Source of the DNA: CALDUY01 sp046350255
Lineage (GTDB): Bacteria > Planctomycetota > Planctomycetia > Gemmatales > Gemmataceae
NCBI GenBank assembly: GCA_046350255.1
Contig: JAXMAV010000016.1
Coordinates: 169,835 to 233,834 of the forward strand
DNA length: 64,000 nucleotides
Direction of reading: 5' to 3'
Shown here: one piece after another, positions 28,431-35,946 of the stretch
Numbering within the stretch: the stretch's first letter is position 1
Layout: every line of letters starts with the position of its first letter
Notes under the pieces: model-generated
The model's database searches: none
What the model was told of the DNA's origin: nothing
What the model saw: only the letters and a program-made list of their open reading frames with translations
Program-made: the position numbers and the translations under genes

Positions 28431-29222
28431 ATGATCGATTACCTTGGCAAGATGTGGCACTGCCGGTATTTCTGGCTGTCCCTCGTCCGCATCGACCTGC
28501 GGGCTCGCTATCGTCGTTCGCTCCTCGGCGTCGGCTGGTCCCTCGTCCGTCCTGTCGCCCTCACCATCATCCTGTGCGTCGTCTTCCAGCGCCTCTTCCG
28601 TCGCACCGATACCTGGACCTACGCCCCCTACATCCTTTCCGGCCTCGCCTGCTGGGACTACATCGTCACCGCCACCAAGCAGGGCTGTCAGTGCTTCTTC
28701 CAGGGCGAATCGTACATTCGCCAGCATCCCACACCCATTGCCGTCTTCTCGCTCCGTACCGCCCTCACCGAGACATTCCACTTCCTCATCGCCCTGCTGG
28801 TCCTGCTCGGGCTCGCCTGGTACGTCAACGGCTTCGGCAATCTGCCCGCCCTGGTCAGCCTGATACCCACGCTGGCGCTACTCTTCATCTTTATCTGGTC
28901 GCTGGCCACCCTCGCCGGCTTCGCCAACGTCTACTTCCAGGACACACAGCACCTGATGGACGTGGTCTTCCAGATCATTTTCTACGCCACGCCGATCATC
29001 TACTACCCGCAGGACCTCGGCCAGGGCAGCCGCCTCTACATGCTCGTCACCACCTGCAACCCGCTCGTCCCGCTGCTGCGCCTGCTGCGCGATCCCATCC
29101 TCTACGCCCAGGTGCCCAGCGTCGAGATCTACTCCGCCGCCATGCTCACCGTCTTCTGCACCGCTGGCCTGGCCATGGCGGTCTGTGCCCGGCTCCAGCG
29201 GCAGCTTATCTTTCAGCTTTGA
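28431..29222 (+). CDS. ABC-2 type polysaccharide export permease (Wzm/TagG-like)
   Basis: 263 residues with six hydrophobic segments. The amphipathic N-terminus (LVRIDLRARYRRSLLGVGWS) is typical of Wzm/RfbA/KpsM-type permeases. YSPEP-like elements are absent, but FQIIFYATPIIYYPQDL is the conserved ATP/PIIY region before the last helices. It exports lipid-linked O-antigen or capsule chains with an ATPase (Wzt). No ATPase gene is adjacent: the next gene is a metal transporter after 62 bases. The start is fixed by AGGAGG six bases upstream of the ATG. Last gene of the polysaccharide operon. Confidence 0.88.
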   Translation: MIDYLGKMWHCRYFWLSLVRIDLRARYRRSLLGVGWSLVRPVALTIILCVVFQRLFRRTDTWTYAPYILSGLACWDYIVTATKQGCQCFFQGESYIRQHPTPIAVFSLRTALTETFHFLIALLVLLGLAWYVNGFGNLPALVSLIPTLALLFIFIWSLATLAGFANVYFQDTQHLMDVVFQIIFYATPIIYYPQDLGQGSRLYMLVTTCNPLVPLLRLLRDPILYAQVPSVEIYSAAMLTVFCTAGLAMAVCARLQRQLIFQL

Positions 29223-29284
29223 GCCACGGCAAACCGCCGGCGATGTTCTAAAATGGCTTCTCCCGGTCGGATCCAGGAGAAGCC

Positions 29285-30250
29285 ATGAACAACGCCCTGC
29301 GCATCCCCATCCTGCTGTCCATCTCCGCCGCCATCCTGACGATCGGCCTGAAGTTTCTCGCCTACTGGATCACCGATTCGGTCGGCCTGCTCTCCGACGC
29401 CCTGGAGTCGCTCATCAACCTGGCTGCCGCCCTCACCGCCTACCTCTCGCTCTGGTACGCTGCCAAGCCGGTCGACGAGTCGCACACCTACGGCCACGAG
29501 AAGATCGAATTCTTCTCCAGCGGGTTGGAAGGCGGCCTCATCCTCATGGCCGCCGCCGGCATCGCCTATACCGCCCTGCATCGCCTCGTTCATCCTCACC
29601 CCCCCGAGGCGCTCGGCCTGGGCCTGTCGATCTCCCTGGTGGCTGCTCTCATTAACGGCGTCGTCGCCACCATCCTCCTCCGCGCTGCCCGCCAGCATCA
29701 TTCCATCGTCCTCGAGGCCGACGGCCACCACCTCCTCACCGATGTCTGGACCAGTGTGGCTGTGGTATTCGGCCTCTCGCTCGTCGCCCTGACCGGCTGG
29801 CCCTGGCTCGACCCGATCATCGCTCTGCTGGTCGCCTTTCTCATTCTCTGGACCGCCTTGTCGCTCGTCCGGCGCTCGTTCCACGGCCTGATGGATCATG
29901 CCCTGCCGCCGCATGAACTCGACCTGGTCCGCGCCACCATCCGCCAGCAGCTTCGGCCCAGCACCGACTTCCACGCCCTGCGCAGCCGCCAGGCCGGCGC
30001 ACGCCGCTTCCTCGATTTCCATCTGCTGGTGCCCGGCACACAGTCTGTCAAGGAGGCCCACGACCACGCCGAGGAGGTCGAGGCGGCCCTGCACGGCCTC
30101 TTCCCCAACCTGGAGATCACCATCCACCTCGAACCGATCGAGGCCAGCCGCTCCTGGGAAGACAGCGAGCTACTCGGCCTCGAACAGAAAAGACGCCTCA
30201 GGCGCGGCGAGGAACCCATGCCCGGCGTCCAGGTTCCGGGTGAGCGGTGA
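29285..30250 (+). CDS. Cation diffusion facilitator (CDF) metal transporter
   Basis: 321 residues. Membrane helices carry the metal-site residues: DSVGLLSDALESLIN (Asp-x3-Asp style in helix 2) and EADGHHLLTDVWTSVAVV (His-x3-Asp in helix 5). HTYGHEKIEFFSS is the conserved cytosolic loop. A C-terminal cytosolic ferredoxin-like domain follows (FLDFHLLVPGTQSV, HDHAEEVEAAL, ITIHLEP). It exports Zn, Fe, Co or Mn in exchange for protons; a His/Asp site favours zinc. AGGAG stands close before the ATG. It is followed by the YqeY gene at a 47-base distance. Confidence 0.93.
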   Translation: MNNALRIPILLSISAAILTIGLKFLAYWITDSVGLLSDALESLINLAAALTAYLSLWYAAKPVDESHTYGHEKIEFFSSGLEGGLILMAAAGIAYTALHRLVHPHPPEALGLGLSISLVAALINGVVATILLRAARQHHSIVLEADGHHLLTDVWTSVAVVFGLSLVALTGWPWLDPIIALLVAFLILWTALSLVRRSFHGLMDHALPPHELDLVRATIRQQLRPSTDFHALRSRQAGARRFLDFHLLVPGTQSVKEAHDHAEEVEAALHGLFPNLEITIHLEPIEASRSWEDSELLGLEQKRRLRRGEEPMPGVQVPGER

Positions 30251-30297
30251 ACTTCGCGGCCCTTCCTGGCCTCTGACTGTTGAAAGGAGCTTACCCC

Positions 30298-30750
30298 ATG
30301 AGCATGCTCGAGATGTTGAAGCAGAAGTTGCTGGCCTGCCGCAAGGCGGGCCAGTCCGTCGAGATGGGTGTGTTGCAGGTCGTCCTGGGCGAGGCCTCGA
30401 TGATCGAGGCGCGCTCGGGGAAGAAGGCCAGCGACGAGGAGATCGAGAAGACCATCCGCAAGGTGATGCTTGGTAATCAGGAGACCCTTGGCGTGCTGAC
30501 GCAGAAGGGCATGACGGCGAGCGACAACTTCGCCAAGCTCACGCAGGAGAACGTCCTCCTGGCATCACTTCTGCCGCAGACACTCTCCGTCGCCGAGATC
30601 GCGCAGGCCCTCGCCGAGGTCTCCGACGCCCTCCGCGCCGCCAAGAACGACGGTCAGGCCACCGGCGTGGCGATGAAGCATCTGAAGAGTAAGAACCTGC
30701 GCGTCCTTGGCGACGACGTTGCGGCTGCCGTCAAGCAGCTCCGCGCCTGA
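30298..30750 (+). CDS. GatB/YqeY domain protein
   Basis: 150 residues, the usual YqeY size. It is helical, with DEEIEKTIRKVMLGNQETL in the middle and a C-terminal GATAIC-like domain (AAKNDGQATGVAMKHLKSKN, VAAAVKQLRA). The C-terminal domain also occurs in GatB, where it binds tRNA; stand-alone YqeY has no settled function but is often linked to tRNA-dependent amidation. The ATG at 30298 is preferred to the in-frame one at 30280 because GAAAGGAGC lies eight bases before it. Its stop lies in one arm of an inverted repeat with the stop of the convergent transporter gene. Confidence 0.85.
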   Translation: MSMLEMLKQKLLACRKAGQSVEMGVLQVVLGEASMIEARSGKKASDEEIEKTIRKVMLGNQETLGVLTQKGMTASDNFAKLTQENVLLASLLPQTLSVAEIAQALAEVSDALRAAKNDGQATGVAMKHLKSKNLRVLGDDVAAAVKQLRA

Positions 30751-30777
30751 GACCATCGCCAGGGGTCGGACTCAGGC
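30745..30777. repeat. 7-bp inverted repeat holding both stops of convergent YqeY and transporter genes
   Basis: GCCTGAG (30745-30751) pairs with CTCAGGC (30771-30777), with further ACC/GGT pairing possible inside. Each arm includes one gene's stop codon. There is no T-run, so a classical terminator is not shown. Confidence 0.5.
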
Positions 30778-32064
30778 CGACACCGGCGGTTCGCGCTCGC
30801 TACCGACCGCGGCATGTCGGGGCCCAAACACCGGTTCCGCGGTCCCGGCGCTTCCCACCGGGGCGGACGTTCTGCCCACCTCCGTCCCGGTCGATTCCTC
30901 CGAGGGCCCCTCGCGCGTGTCCATCAAGTTGGCCAGCCCGCGCCATTCCGGCACGTACGCGCAGATGGTCTTCGCTGCCGCCATCACCGGCATCGCCAGC
31001 AGCAGCCCCGCCGGACCCCACACCAGCTCCCAGTACAGGCACGACAGCATCACCGTGGTCGCGTTCAGATCCATGCTCCGCCCCATGACCAGCGGCACAA
31101 TGAAGTACCCCTCGATGGTCACGAACGTCACGTAGAACACGAACAGCCACAGCGCCACCCACGGCGACTCGCACGTCAGGAAGGCGTCGAGGATCGGCGG
31201 CGCTCCCGCCAGGATCGGCCCCAGGTACGGCACGTATAGCAGGATCGATGTCAACAGCGCCCACAGCCAGGCCTGGTTCAGCCCCAGCAACTGGTAGACC
31301 ACCCCGAAGATGATCGCCATCGCAAAGTTGATGATCGTCCGCCAGACCAGGAACGTCCGCACCTGCATCCCCATGTCGGCGAGAGCCACCGACACGCGCT
31401 CCTGATGCTCGGGGCTCGGCCCGAAGATCTCCATGATCCGTCGGCTCAGCGTCCGCCCTTCCAGGAGCAGGAAGAACAGGATAAACATGATCAGGATCGA
31501 CTGCCACAACCAGTAGCCACCCAGGCTCACCACCTTCTCCAGCGTGTCGAGGACGAACTGCGGGTTGCGCGGGTCCAGCGCGTTGCGGAGGTAGGACATC
31601 AGCGCCGACTTCTCCGCCTCCTCGGGAAAGTAGTGCTCGTCGAGTGGCCAGGGGCTGATCCGGTTGATCCGATCGCGAAACTTCGAGTAATACTGCTCGA
31701 CCCGCTCCGGATCGTTGGGCAGCGACTGGAGAAACCGTGGGATGGCCACGCTGAACGCGAACGTGGTGGCCAGCACGATGATCACCAGCACGCCCACCGC
31801 CATGCCACAGGCGATCGCCCAGGGAAACCGCAGCCGCCAGGTGCAAACCCCCAGCCAGGGGAAGCCGCGCCGCCATTCCAGCCCTACCAGCAGCACCCCT
31901 TGCCGGTTCAGCCAGCGCACCGCCGGCCATAGCATGCTGGTGAGCAGCAGTGCGATCACCGTGGGAATGAAGATCGCCCGCCCCAGATACAGCCCCACTG
32001 ACAGGCTGAGCAGGAACAGGGCGTTGAGCCCCCACCGGCTGGCCGAGCTTAGGTTCAGAGGCAT
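30772..32064 (-). CDS. AI-2E family (PF01594-type) membrane transporter
   Basis: 430 residues. Hydrophobic helices near the N-terminus (ALFLLSLSVGLYLGRAIFIP, ACGMAVGVLVIIVLATTFAF) are followed by a soluble helical stretch, then LVWRTIINFAMAIIFGVVYQ, AWLWALLTSILLYVPYLGPI and GYFIVPLVMGRSMDLNATTV. The last segment (P-x-V-M-G-x-x-x-x-L) is the AI-2E/TqsA/PerM signature. Members include Na+/H+ antiporters and TqsA; the substrate is unknown here. A charged, probably cytosolic tail ends the protein. It is the last gene of the sirtuin > folD > transporter run (26-base gap after folD). Confidence 0.9.
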   Translation of the reverse strand: MPLNLSSASRWGLNALFLLSLSVGLYLGRAIFIPTVIALLLTSMLWPAVRWLNRQGVLLVGLEWRRGFPWLGVCTWRLRFPWAIACGMAVGVLVIIVLATTFAFSVAIPRFLQSLPNDPERVEQYYSKFRDRINRISPWPLDEHYFPEEAEKSALMSYLRNALDPRNPQFVLDTLEKVVSLGGYWLWQSILIMFILFFLLLEGRTLSRRIMEIFGPSPEHQERVSVALADMGMQVRTFLVWRTIINFAMAIIFGVVYQLLGLNQAWLWALLTSILLYVPYLGPILAGAPPILDAFLTCESPWVALWLFVFYVTFVTIEGYFIVPLVMGRSMDLNATTVMLSCLYWELVWGPAGLLLAMPVMAAAKTICAYVPEWRGLANLMDTREGPSEESTGTEVGRTSAPVGSAGTAEPVFGPRHAAVGSEREPPVSA

Positions 32065-32090
32065 CACGCGTCTTCTTGCTCCTCCAGGCG

Positions 32091-32963
32091 TTAGCCGTGC
32101 GCACGCTCCCGCTGCAGGCGGGCAGCCTGCAAGGTGTTCACGAGCAGCATCGTGATCGTCATCGGGCCCACCCCGCCTGGCACCGGCGTGATCGCCGACG
32201 CCACCGTCGAAACCCCCGCAAAGTCCACGTCCCCCGTCCACGTTTTGTCCGCCCGGCGATTTGTTCCCACATCAATGACCACCGCGCCTGGCCGCACCAT
32301 GTCTGCCTTCAAAAAGTCCGCCTGTCCAATCGCCATCACGATCACATCTGCCTGCCGGGTGAACGCTCCGATGTCGCGCGTACGACTGTGACACACCGTC
32401 ACCGTCGCATCCACACCTTTCCGCGCCAGCATCAGTGCCAGCGGCTTGCCGACGATGTTGCTGCGTCCAACAACCACCACGTGCCGCCCCGCCACCGCGA
32501 TGCCATTCCGCTCCAGAATCTGCAGCACCCCGTACGGTGTGCAGGCCAGGAAGCGCGGCCGACCGGCTGTCAGCAGCCCCAGGCTCGTCGGTCCGAATCC
32601 GTCCACGTCCTTGTACGGATCGACCGCCTCGATGATCGCCTCCTCGTCCAGATGTGTGGGCAACGGCAACTGCACCAGGATCCCATGGATCGACGGGTCG
32701 GCATTCAACCGCGCGATCTCCCCCAGCACCTGCTCGCTGGTGAGACTTCCCGGCAACTCCACCTTCACGCTGCGGATGCCCACGGTCTCGCATGCCTTGA
32801 CCTTGTTGCGCACGTACAGCGCCCCGGGATGGTTCTCGCCCACCAGCACCGTGGCCAGCCCCGGACGCACGCCCGTCTCCGCAACAAACCGCTCGATGGC
32901 GACCGCCAGCTCTCCTTGCAAAGTCTGTGCCAGTGCCTTGCCGTCCAGAATCTTCGCCGTCAT
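32091..32963 (-). CDS. folD: Bifunctional methylenetetrahydrofolate dehydrogenase/methenyltetrahydrofolate cyclohydrolase
   Basis: 290 residues. It interconverts methylene-, methenyl- and formyl-tetrahydrofolate using NADP. The catalytic Tyr50 and Lys54 of GALYVRNKVKACE stand exactly as in E. coli FolD. VQLPLPTHLD, DVDGFGPTSLG, NADP-binding VVVGRSNIVGKPLALML and the C-terminal TPVPGGVGPMTITMLLVNT follow. It is the folate counterpart to the methanopterin mch in the same window, so the cell appears to run both C1 carriers. GAGAGGAAG is the ribosome site. It lies between the sirtuin (28-base gap) and the AI-2E-type transporter. Confidence 0.97.
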   Translation of the reverse strand: MTAKILDGKALAQTLQGELAVAIERFVAETGVRPGLATVLVGENHPGALYVRNKVKACETVGIRSVKVELPGSLTSEQVLGEIARLNADPSIHGILVQLPLPTHLDEEAIIEAVDPYKDVDGFGPTSLGLLTAGRPRFLACTPYGVLQILERNGIAVAGRHVVVVGRSNIVGKPLALMLARKGVDATVTVCHSRTRDIGAFTRQADVIVMAIGQADFLKADMVRPGAVVIDVGTNRRADKTWTGDVDFAGVSTVASAITPVPGGVGPMTITMLLVNTLQAARLQRERAHG

Positions 32964-32991
32964 CGCTTCCTCTCTTCTCCCCTCCGAGGAC

Positions 32992-33753
32992 TCACAGCGC
33001 CTCGATCACCTGAGGTAACAGCTGGCCCGCCGGCCCCAGCAGCGTCACCGTGGCGGTCGAACTGGCCGCCGTCTTCTCCAGATTGAACTCCAGCACCTTG
33101 GCGCGATTCCGCAGCGCCTGCTGAATCAACCCTGCCGCCGGATACACCAGCGCCGTCGTGCCCACCACCAGGAAACAGTCGCAGTGGTCCGCCGCCATCG
33201 ACGCCTCGCGCCAGATCTTTTGCGGCAACATCTCGTGAAACCACACGACGTCCGGCCGCAGCAGGTGGTTGCACTCCGGGCAGTGGGGCAGGGCAGGGAG
33301 GTCCTCTCCGGGCCGATCCTCCAGGTAGGTGCATTTGGTACACTTGACCCGCGTCAACCGCCCGTGCAGTTCCAGCACCTCCACGCTGCCCGCCGCCTGG
33401 TGCAGCCCATCGATGTTCTGCGTCGCCAGCGTGAACCTTCCGCCTCCCAGGCGCTGCTCCAACTTCGCCAGGGCCCGATGCCCCGCGTTCGGCTTGATGT
33501 CGCGCAGCCCATTGCGCCGCATATTGTAAAACCGCCACACCAGACGCGGATCGCGCTCGAACCCTTCAGGCGTGGCCACATCCTCGATGGGATGCCCTTC
33601 CCACAGACCGCCAGCCCCACGGAAGGTGGCCACCCCACTCTCAGCCGAGACCCCCGCGCCGGTCAGCACGGTCACGCGCTGCGCCCGCCGCAGAATGCTC
33701 GCCGCCCGGGAAACCTCCTCGTCCAGGTCATGCCCATCGATGTCATGATGCAC
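32992..33753 (-). CDS. Sir2-family NAD-dependent protein deacylase
   Basis: 253 residues. NAD site LTGAGVSAESGVATFRG (30-46), TQNIDGLH (111-118), catalytic His130 in ELHGR, and a structural zinc site with Cys138/141 and Cys158/161. Tyr76 and Arg79 in RFYNMRR match the Tyr-x2-Arg pair that lets CobB and SIRT5 bind negatively charged acyl groups, so desuccinylase activity is plausible beside deacetylation. The start is GTG with GGGAGG six bases upstream. It probably heads a minus operon with folD and the AI-2E-type transporter. C-terminal Rossmann part: LVVGTTALVYPAAGL and VLEFNLEKT. Confidence 0.95.
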   Translation of the reverse strand: MHHDIDGHDLDEEVSRAASILRRAQRVTVLTGAGVSAESGVATFRGAGGLWEGHPIEDVATPEGFERDPRLVWRFYNMRRNGLRDIKPNAGHRALAKLEQRLGGGRFTLATQNIDGLHQAAGSVEVLELHGRLTRVKCTKCTYLEDRPGEDLPALPHCPECNHLLRPDVVWFHEMLPQKIWREASMAADHCDCFLVVGTTALVYPAAGLIQQALRNRAKVLEFNLEKTAASSTATVTLLGPAGQLLPQVIEAL

Positions 33754-33917
33754 GCGCCACCTCCCACATGTGATCTTCTGGTTGAGAATACCTTCGTCCC
33801 CATCGACTTACAAGCATCCGCTCTGTGGGCGGTTTCTCTTGCCCTGCGTGCCCTTGCCGGCTATGCGTCTTCCTCACCGGCTGGCCCGGCGGCTGGCCTT
33901 CACCACTCCGCACCATC

Positions 33918-34769
33918 ATGGATGCCGTGCCTCGGAGGGGGCTTGCCCTCCTGCTCGCTCTTGCCCTGCTTCCCACGGCCCGGGGCCAACCGCCTTCCTC
34001 CCCGGCCGAGGAGGCGCCGCGCCTACCGTTTGTCGCTCTCGTTCCCAACGCCGACGCCGCCTCCACCAGCCCCAGCCCGATCTCTCGCAACGGACGCTTT
34101 CGCCTCGCCCCCGGCTTCTTGCCCGACGTCCGCTGGCTCGACGGTGACACTCCTCCTGCGCCCGCGCTCCCGGAGGAGGAACCCGACTGGCTCTCCTTCT
34201 CGGCTGGCAACGATAACCCCTACTTCGATCTGCGCAAGCCCGGCGATCCTGGTGGCGTGGGCTACGCTCGCGTCCACACCCACCTGGCACTCTGGGAGAA
34301 CGAACGCACCTGCCTCACCCTGGGTATCCAGGCTGTCACCCCCCTGGGACTCCAGGCCGATGGCCTCGCCGACCGCGATGGCGCCACCGTCGTTTCCCCC
34401 GCCCTCTCGCTCTTTCACGCGCTCGAGGACGGCCTGGCTTTACAGGCCTTCGTCGGCAAGAACCTCCCGCTCATGAACGCCGCCGCCCAGCCAGTCCGTC
34501 GTCCCCTCCAGTATGGCTTCGCCGTGCAGCAGGCGCTCTCGCAGGAGCAGGGCGACCCGTTCAACGGCCTCTTTCTCTCCGTTGGCGCTCTGGGGCAACT
34601 CGACGCCGACCACACCCAGCAGCGCGGCCTCGCGCTCGATCTGCTCCCCTCGCTCCAGTGGAACCCCGCCGACGCCTGGTGGTTCTCCGCCGGCTACCTC
34701 GTCCCTGTCGGTGGCCTCCGCTCCGACTCCATCTCCAGCTGGCACCTCACCTGCTCCTGGCAGTACTGA
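33918..34769 (+). CDS. Predicted outer-membrane/secreted protein of unknown function
   Basis: 283 residues with a clear signal peptide (RGLALLLALALLPTARGQ). After a Pro/Ala-rich linker the sequence alternates short beta-strands with aromatic residues (YARVHTHLALWENERTCLTL, YGFAVQQAL, WWFSAGYLVPVGG) and ends HLTCSWQY with a C-terminal aromatic. This is the pattern of an outer-membrane beta-barrel, as in planctomycetal proteins of unknown role. I do not recognise a named family. It stands alone, divergent from the sirtuin gene with a 164-base gap, and 77 bases before the enolase-superfamily gene on the same strand. Confidence 0.6.
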   Translation: MDAVPRRGLALLLALALLPTARGQPPSSPAEEAPRLPFVALVPNADAASTSPSPISRNGRFRLAPGFLPDVRWLDGDTPPAPALPEEEPDWLSFSAGNDNPYFDLRKPGDPGGVGYARVHTHLALWENERTCLTLGIQAVTPLGLQADGLADRDGATVVSPALSLFHALEDGLALQAFVGKNLPLMNAAAQPVRRPLQYGFAVQQALSQEQGDPFNGLFLSVGALGQLDADHTQQRGLALDLLPSLQWNPADAWWFSAGYLVPVGGLRSDSISSWHLTCSWQY

Positions 34770-34846
34770 ATCCGCTCCGCCTTGCCGTCCGCCTTCCCCG
34801 GCGTAGGATGTGACCGGGTTTTGTCCCCGGGAGTCCTGCCGCCATC

Positions 34847-35926
34847 ATGAAGATCACCACCCTCCACGCCTTTCGCGTCCGCATCCCCCAGAAGCCACCC
34901 ATCGCCCCCTACCAGAACCGCTACCGCGCCGGCAGCCACAAGGAATGCCTCATCGTCCGGCTCGAAACCGACACCGGCCTCGTCGGCTGGGGCGAAAACC
35001 CCGACGACTGGATCCACCGTTCCTACGAAGGCACCCCCGAGGATCTCCTCCGCTCGAAGGTCCTCGGCCGCGATCCCTTCGATGTCGAGCAGTTCTTCGC
35101 CGAAACGACGCTCGGCCCCTTCCTCTCCAGCGGCGTCGAGATGGCCATGTGGGACATCATGGGCAAGGCCACCGGCCAGCCCCTCTACAAGCTCCTCGGC
35201 GGCGCCGTCCGCAAGAAGATCGAGCTGGCCGCCTGCATGGGCATCCGCCCCTACCACGAGGCGCGTGAGATCGCTCAGCTCTACGTCGAACAGGGCTTCA
35301 CCACGCTAAAGACCAAGGCCGGCCGCTCCGCCGAGGAAGACCTCGAGATGGTCCGCGGCATCCGCGACGGCGTCGGCGACCGCCTGCACCTGCGCATCGA
35401 CCCCAACATGGGCTACTCGCCTGAGGTGGCCCTGCAGCTGGCCCGCGATCTGGAGAAATACCATCTCCAGTATCTCGAACAGCCGATGCACTCCACCCTC
35501 CTCGCCGAGTCGGCCCGCCTGCGCCGGCAGACGCGCACGCCCCTGGCGCTCAACGAGTCAGTCACCACGCCCGACGTCGTGCATCAGATCCTGCAGCTAG
35601 GCGCGGCCGACGTCCTTCTGCCCGACACCTACCAGGGCGGCGGCATCCTGCTCGTCAAGAAGGTCGCCATCCAATGCGAGGCCGCCGGCATCCCCTGCGT
35701 CTTCCACTGTGCCCACGACCTTGGACCCAAGACCGCCACCATGCTCCACGTCGTGGCCAGCACGCCCAACTTCAGCCTCGCCAACGATTGCACCTACTAC
35801 GGCCTGGTCGACGACGTCATTTCCCCCCTCTTCGAGATCGAGGGTGGCCACATCACCGTCCCCGAGGCGCCCGGCCTGGGCATCCACGTCGATGAGGCGA
35901 AAATCGCTCGCTACCGCGTGCAGTGA
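34847..35926 (+). CDS. Enolase-superfamily enzyme (mandelate racemase/muconate-lactonizing type)
   Basis: 359 residues, typical two-domain layout. The capping domain is residues 1-120. In the barrel, LKTKAG gives Lys155-Thr-Lys157 (KxK acid/base), RIDPNMGY gives metal ligand Asp185 with Asn187, LEQPM Glu211 and LNESV Glu237. HCAHDLG near residue 290 supplies a His-x2-His/Asp typical of dehydratases and racemases. Sugar-acid dehydration or dipeptide/muconate chemistry are possible; the KxK plus late His suggests an acid-sugar dehydratase, but no substrate can be assigned. Its stop is followed within 15 bases by the convergent LptC/LptA-like gene, and the two stops sit in a short inverted repeat. 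Confidence 0.88.
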   Translation: MKITTLHAFRVRIPQKPPIAPYQNRYRAGSHKECLIVRLETDTGLVGWGENPDDWIHRSYEGTPEDLLRSKVLGRDPFDVEQFFAETTLGPFLSSGVEMAMWDIMGKATGQPLYKLLGGAVRKKIELAACMGIRPYHEAREIAQLYVEQGFTTLKTKAGRSAEEDLEMVRGIRDGVGDRLHLRIDPNMGYSPEVALQLARDLEKYHLQYLEQPMHSTLLAESARLRRQTRTPLALNESVTTPDVVHQILQLGAADVLLPDTYQGGGILLVKKVAIQCEAAGIPCVFHCAHDLGPKTATMLHVVASTPNFSLANDCTYYGLVDDVISPLFEIEGGHITVPEAPGLGIHVDEAKIARYRVQ

Positions 35927-35946
35927 ACTAGACAGTGGGTCTCACT
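35922..35946. repeat. 5-bp inverted repeat at convergent stops (enolase-superfamily / LptC-LptA-like)
   Basis: AGTGA (35922-35926) pairs with TCACT (35942-35946) across 15 bases. Each arm includes a stop codon of one gene. Confidence 0.35.
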
